12,769 bases of DNA from NCBI GenBank assembly GCA_964390695.1, contig CAYMKI010000091.1, forward strand, positions 1 through 12,769. Reading direction: 5' to 3'. The position numbers and the translations under genes were made by a program. The stretch's first letter is position 1. Each line of letters opens with the position of its first letter. This document shows, piece by piece, positions 6,973 through 12,769 of this stretch. The notes beneath the pieces are model-generated. The model was not told the origin of the DNA, searched no databases, and saw only the letters and a list, made by a program, of their open reading frames with translations. Source of the stretch: CAWACC01 sp964390695 (GTDB taxonomy: Bacteria; Chlamydiota; Chlamydiia; Chlamydiales; Parachlamydiaceae).

Positions 6973-8628
6973 ATGTTACCATCAGCTGCTCTAAAATGCA
7001 CTCATGATTCATTTTACGCCATCTATCAAAACCTTGGGCTCTACGGCACTCCCGGACATGAAACCTTAAAAATTATGCCAGATGAATCCGGCGCTTATGG
7101 CTATCCTGTAACATCAAAAAAAAATTGGCTGGATTTAAGCGATATAGATCAGAAAACCTCAGAATTTGTATTGACCTTTTTAGAGAAAAATATTACTCAC
7201 CTGACAGCAGCTGCGCATCCACATCAGTTCTTGGATAAATTCGAACCTCTGTATAAGCGCGCAGAAGAGTCTGTGCGGTTTCATGAATTGCGCCAAGAGC
7301 TGTATAACTTGCATGCTGTCAAATCCACCGAAGCGCAGAGTCAAGCCATCTTAGAGAAAACTGAAAGACAAATTCAAGATCTGCAAGCTAAGCTGGAAGC
7401 GTTGCAGAAAAGCCTGCGGGATCTTGAAGATACGCTTATCGTGTGTCAAGATGCCTCTCTGAGCGAGCATCGGCAAAGATTGGAAAAGGTGGCCTTTTTT
7501 ACGCGCTGTTTTAAACATCCTGAAATGAATAAAACGAAGCTGGAAGAAGCTGAAAAAAAACATTATAAGTATAAATTCGAGTTTGGCGACTTTCACTCGA
7601 AAACCTTGAGGGCGATGATGGCATGGATCGACGATCCAAAAAGTCTGGAAAAGGTTAAAGAGTTTGATGCTTTATATGAGCTATATCGCTTAGCCGATCA
7701 CCTCAACGACGATGCCTTTAGACAAGACTGCCGTTATCAGATGTGCCGCCATCTAAACGCACAACATGCTTTGCAGGTGCTAACCATAGCAGAATATACG
7801 GCCGACGACGAAATGTTAGGCGATTGCTATCAAAAAGTGATCGCGAACTTCCGCGACCTAAAGGACCAGTCTAAATTCTTGGAAATCAAACCGGAATATT
7901 TTGTGCGAATGGTGCAGATCGAATCTTTTTATCAACAAGATGAAGAAGCAGCCTTCAAGGTTATAAGCTCTTGGGTTAATGCTGAAGCTAAGCGTTCTTC
8001 CAAAGCACCTCAAGAGGTTTTTTATAGTAACATAGAAGGTGAAAATCTAGCGAGTAGCATTCCTTTCAAGTGTATTTCTAAAGCCTATTTCATGTCGCAG
8101 ATTAAGCCTTTAAATCTGCTGTGTAGTGAAGATGCGCTGAAATGGTTTGAATATTATGTGGCACGTGCAGATCAATCCGTCAAGAAAGAAGAAGATGTGA
8201 GTATTATAACTTATGGAGAAAATAAAGCCGAGATCACCCTGAAAATCTCTTTGAATGAATTTTCCTCTATCGGTGATTGGTCTAGAAATAAATATACAAA
8301 ACCCGTTTCGTGTCTTGGATTTTTATGGGAGTTGGAAATGGGTAAAGAAATGGGTGCAACTACACAGTTTATGAATTTTGGTCTTAGAATTCCTACACAC
8401 ACCAGGAATTTTGAATTTTTTTTAGATATGGATTTTATTCAGCTGTATACTGCAATTCCAAAGCAACTAATTGGCTTTGTGAATGGTGGATTTTCTAGAG
8501 ATAATTCTTTCATTAAAGGTGTAAAAATTCCATTGGAGGAATTGGATCGTCTCCATTCAGTGAATGGATGCATTCCAATTAAGATCACACTTTTCTTGAA
8601 AAATACACCTCCTCCTAAAAAGCGATAA
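6973..8628 (+). CDS. BTB-BACK protein 3, recent paralog; putative host ubiquitin-ligase adaptor
   Basis: A 551-residue protein, the same length as gene 5. N-terminal domain 1-115 (core GTPGHETLKI, then FHELRQELYNLHA), short coiled coil about 118-152, BTB about 153-265 (TLIVCQDASL opens the first strand, LYELYRLADHLNDDAF the later helices), BACK about 270-395, MATH-like domain about 408-545 (FSSIGDW, GFLWELEMG, FFLDM, SFIKGVKIPLEEL), and a TPPPKKR tail. In eukaryotes this domain set binds Cullin-3 through BTB/BACK and substrate through MATH; eukaryotic MATH-BTB proteins usually carry MATH first, so the order here is reversed. It has its own promoter and ribosome binding site. A 332-bp internal stretch is identical to gene 5 although the rest of the two genes differs. 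No membrane helix or Inc-type hydrophobic pair is seen, so a soluble effector is more likely than an inclusion-membrane protein. Confidence 0.88.
   Translation: MLPSAALKCTHDSFYAIYQNLGLYGTPGHETLKIMPDESGAYGYPVTSKKNWLDLSDIDQKTSEFVLTFLEKNITHLTAAAHPHQFLDKFEPLYKRAEESVRFHELRQELYNLHAVKSTEAQSQAILEKTERQIQDLQAKLEALQKSLRDLEDTLIVCQDASLSEHRQRLEKVAFFTRCFKHPEMNKTKLEEAEKKHYKYKFEFGDFHSKTLRAMMAWIDDPKSLEKVKEFDALYELYRLADHLNDDAFRQDCRYQMCRHLNAQHALQVLTIAEYTADDEMLGDCYQKVIANFRDLKDQSKFLEIKPEYFVRMVQIESFYQQDEEAAFKVISSWVNAEAKRSSKAPQEVFYSNIEGENLASSIPFKCISKAYFMSQIKPLNLLCSEDALKWFEYYVARADQSVKKEEDVSIITYGENKAEITLKISLNEFSSIGDWSRNKYTKPVSCLGFLWELEMGKEMGATTQFMNFGLRIPTHTRNFEFFLDMDFIQLYTAIPKQLIGFVNGGFSRDNSFIKGVKIPLEELDRLHSVNGCIPIKITLFLKNTPPPKKR
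7606..7937 (+). repeat. 332-bp stretch identical to 11602-11933
   Basis: Read side by side, positions 7606-7937 in gene 3 and 11602-11933 in gene 5 show no difference, even at silent sites. The stretch covers the second half of the BTB domain and the first half of BACK. Immediately outside it differences reappear (7605 C against 11601 T; 7938 A against 11934 T). The middle paralog, gene 4, differs at many silent positions here. Confidence 0.88.
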
Positions 8629-8689
8629 TCTGATTAACACGCGTTGCAGATATCTGTTGCCGTTATAGTGCCTCCAAGTTTGTACTTTT
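8629..8689 (+). repeat. 3'-flanking repeat shared by genes 3 and 5
   Basis: The 60 or so bases after the gene 3 stop, from the ATCTGATT right after it through AGTTTGTACTT, are recognisably the same as those after gene 5 (12625-12683). The duplicated unit therefore extended past the coding region. After gene 3 the copy stops before the second arm of the hairpin that is seen after gene 5. Confidence 0.7.
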
Positions 8690-8761
8690 TTTAGATTAGA
8701 TATCTTGCATAAATCGATTAAGGGTCAGGCTGCAGGCATGGAACGTATTAGCTTATGGGTA

Positions 8762-8923
8762 ACGCCCTGGGTAGTGCGTGGATATGGTGTAGCAGCCTGT
8801 ATGGCTGCTACATAAGATCTGAAAATATACATCTAGGATTATAGCACCCTTACAGGGTGCTATAGATAATGATTGCCAAACCCAGGGCGATTCCCTGGGC
8901 TGTTACGTACCAGCCCCTTGGGC
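8762..8923. repeat. REP-like cluster of hairpins between genes 3 and 4
   Basis: Four simple stems lie in a row: TGTAGCAGCC/GGCTGCTACA (8788-8812, loop TGTAT), an 11-bp stem around ATAGCACCCT (8840-8864, loop TAC), CCCAGGG/CCCTGGG (8881-8899) and GCCC/GGGC (8913-8923). In addition CGCCCTGGGT (8763-8772) is fully complementary to ACCCAGGGCG (8880-8889), so the first two hairpins can be enclosed in a cloverleaf-like fold that competes with the third hairpin. No coding frame is supported. A partial copy of the middle part recurs at 12713-12769, so this is a dispersed repeat, perhaps of the REP type. It may also end transcription of gene 3. Confidence 0.7.
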
Positions 8924-8996
8924 GGATGAGAGGGCGGTATTTATAACTCACTTTACGCAAAAGGGATAGCAATCAAATGGATATTTTGATTTCAAA

Positions 8997-9054
8997 AAAA
9001 AGTCAAAAATGCTCGCTATATTTTTATCAATATGACTGCGCTTTTTGTCTTTTT
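8997..9054. terminator. A/T-rich imperfect hairpin, possible bidirectional terminator
   Basis: AAAAAGTCAAAAATGC (8997-9012) pairs with GCTTTTTGTCTTTTT (9040-9054), with one T-T mismatch, one bulged T and a 27-base loop. The A tract on one side and T tract on the other would suit termination in either direction, but the stem is poor in G and C. It may instead be the degenerate ends of a small mobile element. The rest of the 8924-9096 gap shows only a 7-bp stem at 8971-8991 and no gene. Confidence 0.35.
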
Positions 9055-9096
9055 CCGGAATCAAAACCTCTCATTAGCTCATCTATCCCATTCAGT

Positions 9097-9186
9097 TTAA
9101 TTGTGTATATTCTGCTTCAGTGTAGGTGTTTGCAGTAAAGTCTTTTCTTGTGGTATAAGCTCGTGTACTCATCCTAGGAGTTATCT
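9097..9186 (+). repeat. 90-bp upstream block shared by genes 4 and 5
   Basis: From TTAATTGTGTATA (9097-9109) to the ATG, this block is the same length as, and clearly homologous to, 10879-10968 upstream of gene 5. Gene 3 shares only the part from the -35 box onwards. It marks the left edge of the duplication unit that produced genes 4 and 5. Confidence 0.75.
9130..9159 (+). promoter_or_regulatory. Promoter of BTB-BACK gene 4
   Basis: TTGCAG (9130-9135), an 18-base spacer beginning TAAAGTC, and TATAAG (9154-9159) preceded by TGTGG. Spacing to the ATG is 27 bases, as for genes 3 and 5. TAGGAG at 9175-9180 is the ribosome binding site. Confidence 0.75.
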
Positions 9187-10806
9187 ATGTTGCCGCTAGC
9201 TGCTTTACAATGCAATCAGGATATATTTAAAGCTATCTATCAAAATCTTAGCCTTTATGGTACTCCCGGACACGAAACCTTAAAAATTATGCCCGACGAA
9301 TCCGGCGCTTATGGCTATCCTGTTACATCTAAAAAAACTTGGCTGGATTTAAGCGATATAGATCAGAAAACCTCCGGTTTTGTATTGGACTTTTTAAAGA
9401 AAAATATCACTCACCTGGCAGCAGCAGAGCATCCACATCAGTTACTGTCAAAATTCGAACCTATGTATAAGCGCACAGAAGAATCTACGCATTTTCATGA
9501 ATTGCGCCAAGAGTTGTATAATTTGCATGCTGTCAAATCCACCGAAGCCGAAAGAGAATCTATTTTACAAGATGCAAGAGCTCAAGAACTATCTATCTTA
9601 CAGAAAACTAAAAGGCAAATTCAAGATCTGCAAGCCCAGCTGGCAGATTTGCAGAAAAGCCTACAGGATCTTGAAGATACGCTCATCGTGTGCCAGGATA
9701 TCTCTCTGAGTGTGCATAGGCAAAGATTGCAAAAGATGGCCTTTTTTAAGCGGTGTTTTCAACATCCTGAAATGCATAAAACAACACTGAGCGAGACCGA
9801 TAAAAGGCATTATAAGTACAAATTCGAATTTGTCGATTTTCACTCAAAAACATTGATGGCTATGATGGCATGGATCGACGATCCAAAAAGTTTGGATAAG
9901 GTGAAAGAGTTTAATGCTTTATACGAACTTTATCGTTTGGCCGACCAACTCAACGATGACACCTTTAGACAAGACTGCCGAACTCAGCTGTGCCGCCATC
10001 TGAATGCAGAACACGCTCTGGAGGTGCTAACCATAGCAGAATATACGGCAAACGACGAAATGTTAGGCGATTGCTATCGAAAAGTAGCCTATAACTTCCG
10101 CGACCTAAAGGACCAGCCTAAATATTTGGAAATCAAGCCCGAATATTTTGTGCGCATCGTGCAAGTCAAAAAGTTGTATCAACTAGATGAAGAAGCTGCC
10201 TTCAAGGCTATACGCTCTTGGGTTTATGCTGAAGCTAAGCGATCTTCCAAAACACCTCAAGAGGTGTTTTATAATAACATGGAAGGTAAAAATTTAGCGA
10301 GTAGCATTCCTTTCAAGTGTATTTCTAAAGCCTATTTCATGTCGCATATAAAGCCTGTAAATTTGCTCACTAGTGAAGATGCGCTGAAATGGATGGAATA
10401 TTATATGGAGCAAGCAGATCAACCCGTAAAAAAAAATCAGGATGTGGGAATTGTAACCTATGGAGATGATAAAGCCGAGATCACCCTGAACATCCCTTTG
10501 GATACATTTTCCTCTATTGGCGATTGGGATGGAGATAGATATGATAAGCCATTTTCATGTCTTGGATTTTCATGGGGCGTGGAACTGGGAAAAAGCAACG
10601 CAAAGGCAATGATTTTTGCGCTTAGAATCTGGAGTCAAGACAGGGATTTTAGGTTTTTTTTAGATATTGCCCATATTCAAATATATAGCAAAACTTCAAG
10701 TCAAAAAACTGCTTTTGCAAACAATGGACTTAATGATGGCAACATGAACTTTATTAAAGGCATTTCAATTCCTCTGGAGGAATTGGAACGCCTGTATGGT
10801 GTGTAA
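9187..10806 (+). CDS. BTB-BACK protein 4, C-terminally truncated by an in-frame stop
   Basis: A 539-residue paralog of genes 3 and 5 with the same N-terminal domain (1-115), coiled coil (about 118-163), BTB (about 164-276), BACK (about 281-406) and MATH-like domain (about 419-539). Two features set it apart. The coiled coil has an 11-residue insertion near 125-135. The frame ends at TAA 10804-10806, yet the next 20 codons, in the same frame, still encode the family's last beta strand and TPPP tail, ending at a TAG (10867-10869). A single nonsense change has therefore removed the end of the MATH-like domain. The loss looks recent because the remnant is still readable and the promoter and ribosome binding site are intact. 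The product may be misfolded, still active through BTB-BACK, or a decoy; sequencing error is a further possibility. Confidence 0.83.
   Translation: MLPLAALQCNQDIFKAIYQNLSLYGTPGHETLKIMPDESGAYGYPVTSKKTWLDLSDIDQKTSGFVLDFLKKNITHLAAAEHPHQLLSKFEPMYKRTEESTHFHELRQELYNLHAVKSTEAERESILQDARAQELSILQKTKRQIQDLQAQLADLQKSLQDLEDTLIVCQDISLSVHRQRLQKMAFFKRCFQHPEMHKTTLSETDKRHYKYKFEFVDFHSKTLMAMMAWIDDPKSLDKVKEFNALYELYRLADQLNDDTFRQDCRTQLCRHLNAEHALEVLTIAEYTANDEMLGDCYRKVAYNFRDLKDQPKYLEIKPEYFVRIVQVKKLYQLDEEAAFKAIRSWVYAEAKRSSKTPQEVFYNNMEGKNLASSIPFKCISKAYFMSHIKPVNLLTSEDALKWMEYYMEQADQPVKKNQDVGIVTYGDDKAEITLNIPLDTFSSIGDWDGDRYDKPFSCLGFSWGVELGKSNAKAMIFALRIWSQDRDFRFFLDIAHIQIYSKTSSQKTAFANNGLNDGNMNFIKGISIPLEELERLYGV
9559..9603 (+). 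repeat. 33-bp step repeat behind the coiled-coil insertion of gene 4
   Basis: TCTATTTTACAA (9559-9570) recurs as TCTATCTTACAG (9592-9603), exactly 33 bases or 11 codons later. This matches the 11 extra residues of gene 4 relative to genes 3 and 5 and encodes SILQ twice. An in-frame tandem duplication of a coiled-coil segment followed by divergence explains it. Confidence 0.5.
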
Positions 10807-10869
10807 GGAGGTGTCTCGCTTAAGATCTTGCTGTTTCTGGAAGATACCCCTCCTCCTAGGCCGCAATAG
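10807..10869 (+). pseudogene. Untranslated remnant of the gene 4 C-terminus
   Basis: After the TAA at 10804 the same frame reads GGVSLKILLFLEDTPPPRPQ and then TAG. It aligns without gaps to the last 20 residues of gene 5, which include IKITLFLKNTPPPKKQ. Readthrough or reversion would restore a 560-residue protein (counting one residue at the stop). Confidence 0.85.
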
Positions 10870-10911
10870 GCCGACTAATTAATTGTGTATACGCTGCTTT
10901 AGGAGAGATAT

Positions 10912-10941
10912 TTGCTGTAAAGTCAGATCTTGTGGTATAAG
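10912..10941 (+). promoter_or_regulatory. Promoter of BTB-BACK gene 5
   Basis: TTGCTG (10912-10917), an 18-base spacer beginning TAAAGTC, and TATAAG (10936-10941) preceded by TGTGG. There are 27 bases from the -10 box to the ATG, and TAGGAG at 10957-10962 is the ribosome binding site. Confidence 0.75.
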
Positions 10942-10968
10942 GGCAGACATTCAGCCTAGGAGTTATCT

Positions 10969-12624
10969 ATGTTGCCATCAGCTGCTCTAAAATGCAATCA
11001 TGATTCATTTCACGCCATCTATCAAAATCTTTGCCTTTACGGTACTCCCGGACACGAAACCTTAAAAATTATGCCTGACGAATCCGGCGCTTATGGCTAC
11101 CCTATGACATGTAAAAAAAAATGGCTGGATTTAAGCGATATAGATCAGAAAACTTCCGGTTTTGTATTGGCCTTTTTAGAACAAAATATGACTCATCTGA
11201 CAAAAGCAGAGCATCCACATCAGTTCTTGGATAAAATCGAACCTCTGTATAATCGCACAGAAGAGTCTGTGCGGTTTCATGAATTGCGCCAAGAGCTGTA
11301 TAATTTGCATGCAGTGAAATCCACAGAAGCGCAGAGTCAAGCCATCTTAGAGAAAACAGAGAGGCAAGTTCAAGATCTGCAAGCTAAGCTGGAAGCATTG
11401 CAGAAAAGCCTGCAGGATCTTGAAGATACGCTCATCGTGTGCCAAGATACCTCTCTCAGCGTGCATAAGCAAAGATTGCAAAAGGTGGCCTTTTTTACGT
11501 GCTGTTTTAAACATCCTGAAATGCATAAAACCACACTAAACGATACCGAAAAAAGACATTATAAGTATAAATTCGAATTCACCGATTTCCACTCGAAAAC
11601 TTTGAGGGCGATGATGGCATGGATCGACGATCCAAAAAGTCTGGAAAAGGTTAAAGAGTTTGATGCTTTATATGAGCTATATCGCTTAGCCGATCACCTC
11701 AACGACGATGCCTTTAGACAAGACTGCCGTTATCAGATGTGCCGCCATCTAAACGCACAACATGCTTTGCAGGTGCTAACCATAGCAGAATATACGGCCG
11801 ACGACGAAATGTTAGGCGATTGCTATCAAAAAGTGATCGCGAACTTCCGCGACCTAAAGGACCAGTCTAAATTCTTGGAAATCAAACCGGAATATTTTGT
11901 GCGAATGGTGCAGATCGAATCTTTTTATCAACATGATCAAGAAGCTGCCTTCCAGGCCATACTCTCTTGGGTTTATGCTGAAGCTAAGCGTTCTTCCAAA
12001 GCGCCTCAAGAGGTATTTTATAGTAACATAGAAGGTGAAAATCTAGCGCGTAGCATTCCTTTCAAGTGTATTTCTAGAGCGTATTTCATCTTGCATATAA
12101 AGACTTTAAATCTGCTTACAGGAGAAGATGTGGTGAAATGGTTGGAATATTATGTACAGCATGCAGATCAACCAGTCAACAACCAACACGATCTGAGTAT
12201 TGTCACCTATGGAGAAAGTAAAGCCGAGATAAACCTGAAAATCCCTTTGGATACATTCTCGTCTATTGGAATTTGGAATAGAACTAAATTAAAAAAAACC
12301 TTTTCGTGTCATGGATTTTTATGGACTTTGGAATTAGGTAAAGAAATGGGTGAACATACACATTTTATGATTTTTTGTCTTAGAATTCCTACGCACACCA
12401 GGAATTTTGAATTTTTTTTAGATATGGACCATATTCAGATACATACTGCAACTGAAAAACTATTAGTTAGCTTTGAAGGAGATGGATTTCGTGGTGATAA
12501 TACCTTCATTAAAGGGGTAAAAATTCCTTTGGAGGAATTGGATCGCCTCCACCCTGTGGGAGGAAATATACTCATTAAGATCACACTTTTCTTGAAAAAT
12601 ACACCTCCTCCTAAGAAGCAATAA
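10969..12624 (+). CDS. BTB-BACK protein 5, recent paralog; putative host ubiquitin-ligase adaptor
   Basis: A 551-residue protein closest to gene 3. N-terminal domain 1-115, coiled coil about 118-152 (heptads through VQDLQAKLEALQKSLQDL), BTB about 153-265, BACK about 270-395 (AAFQAILSWVYAEAKR forms the conserved tryptophan helix), MATH-like domain about 408-545 and a TPPPKKQ tail. The first 115 residues are as conserved among genes 3-5 as the BTB domain, so that unrecognised part is under constraint too. The start is fixed by TAGGAG 6 bases upstream and by alignment to genes 3 and 4. The gene is a mosaic: 332 bp match gene 3 perfectly, while parts of the 5' end (TTACGGTACTCCCGGACACG) are closer to gene 4. 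Its promoter block is also closest to gene 4. Putative role as for gene 3: secreted adaptor recruiting Cullin-3. Confidence 0.88.
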   Translation: MLPSAALKCNHDSFHAIYQNLCLYGTPGHETLKIMPDESGAYGYPMTCKKKWLDLSDIDQKTSGFVLAFLEQNMTHLTKAEHPHQFLDKIEPLYNRTEESVRFHELRQELYNLHAVKSTEAQSQAILEKTERQVQDLQAKLEALQKSLQDLEDTLIVCQDTSLSVHKQRLQKVAFFTCCFKHPEMHKTTLNDTEKRHYKYKFEFTDFHSKTLRAMMAWIDDPKSLEKVKEFDALYELYRLADHLNDDAFRQDCRYQMCRHLNAQHALQVLTIAEYTADDEMLGDCYQKVIANFRDLKDQSKFLEIKPEYFVRMVQIESFYQHDQEAAFQAILSWVYAEAKRSSKAPQEVFYSNIEGENLARSIPFKCISRAYFILHIKTLNLLTGEDVVKWLEYYVQHADQPVNNQHDLSIVTYGESKAEINLKIPLDTFSSIGIWNRTKLKKTFSCHGFLWTLELGKEMGEHTHFMIFCLRIPTHTRNFEFFLDMDHIQIHTATEKLLVSFEGDGFRGDNTFIKGVKIPLEELDRLHPVGGNILIKITLFLKNTPPPKKQ

Positions 12625-12672
12625 TCTGATTTACGCGCTTAGCAGATATCATTTGCCGCTATCGCAGCTCTA

Positions 12673-12710
12673 AGTTTGTACTTATTTTGTTATCAAAAAA
12701 AGTACAAACT
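12673..12710 (+). terminator. Strong hairpin after gene 5
   Basis: AGTTTGTACTT (12673-12683) is perfectly complementary to AAGTACAAACT (12700-12710). The stem extends by four A-T pairs after one A-A mismatch, leaving a loop of six bases. It lies 48 bases after the stop codon. There is no T tract after the second arm, so it is not a textbook terminator; an end of a small element is an alternative. Confidence 0.5.
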
Positions 12711-12712
12711 AT

Positions 12713-12769
12713 ATAGCACCCTTACAGGGTGCCATTGATGATGAATGCCGAACTCTGGGTTGTTACGTA
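12713..12769. repeat. Partial REP-like copy at the right edge
   Basis: A hairpin ATAGCACCCT/AGGGTGCCAT (12713-12735, loop TAC, one mismatch) is followed by sequence matching 8864-8909, ending in TGTTACGTA. Compared with the copy at 8841 it lacks one arm of the CCCAGGG/CCCTGGG stem, having only CTCTGGGT. The window ends inside the repeat. Confidence 0.65.

Noticed and set aside
7351..7596. Minus-strand frame inside gene 3, with a similar one inside gene 4 (9661-9843)
   Set aside because: Its recurrence is explained by paralogy of the sense genes; the antisense product has no recognisable features.
8788..8923. CRISPR array
   Set aside because: The hairpins differ in sequence and spacing, and there is no regular repeat-spacer unit.
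6973..12624. Inclusion-membrane (Inc) or SNARE-like proteins because of the coiled coils
   Set aside because: No bilobed hydrophobic region or membrane helix occurs in any of the five proteins; the BTB and BACK domains explain the sequence better.

Overview
The window reads as a piece of chromosome from an environmental, amoeba-associated member of the Chlamydiae, most likely Parachlamydiaceae or a close relative. Two things point there. On the minus strand fliF is followed by fliH, the order found upstream of fliI in Chlamydiae, and there are no other flagellar genes around them. On the plus strand lies an array of proteins with eukaryote-type BTB and BACK domains, a class known to be expanded in amoeba-associated chlamydiae. 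The genus cannot be fixed from sequence alone.

Layout. Positions 5-21 hold one end of a small inverted-repeat element that continues past the left edge. From 31 to 2996 (minus strand) lie fliH and an unusually long fliF that overlap by an ATGA. The fliF product carries a C-terminal FliG-like region, so it looks like a natural FliF-FliG fusion. The divergent intergenic region (2997-3300) holds a near-consensus fliF promoter, two copies of a GGTATACC-containing repeat, and a 123-bp MITE-like element with 17-bp terminal inverted repeats, inner GC-rich hairpins and an imperfect 9-bp target duplication.

From 3301 to 12624 (plus strand) five paralogous genes lie head to tail. Each encodes about 540-590 residues in the order: unrecognised conserved N-terminal domain (about 115 residues), coiled coil, BTB, BACK, and a C-terminal MATH/TRAF-like beta domain. 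Genes 1 and 2 are older and divergent. Genes 3, 4 and 5 are recent duplicates that share promoter, leader and ribosome binding site with identical spacing. Genes 3 and 5 are identical over 332 bp in the BTB-BACK region, which suggests gene conversion. Gene 4 has an in-frame premature stop that removes the last strand and a conserved proline-rich tail.

The gap between genes 3 and 4 (8629-9186) contains a cluster of REP-like hairpins. A related partial copy follows gene 5 at the right edge.

Likely roles. FliF and FliH would be parts of the flagellar-type secretion apparatus that non-motile chlamydiae keep. The BTB-BACK proteins are candidate secreted effectors acting as Cullin-3 substrate adaptors in the eukaryotic host, with the MATH-like domain as the substrate-binding end. 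Secretion and Cullin-3 binding are inferences from family knowledge and are not visible in the DNA.
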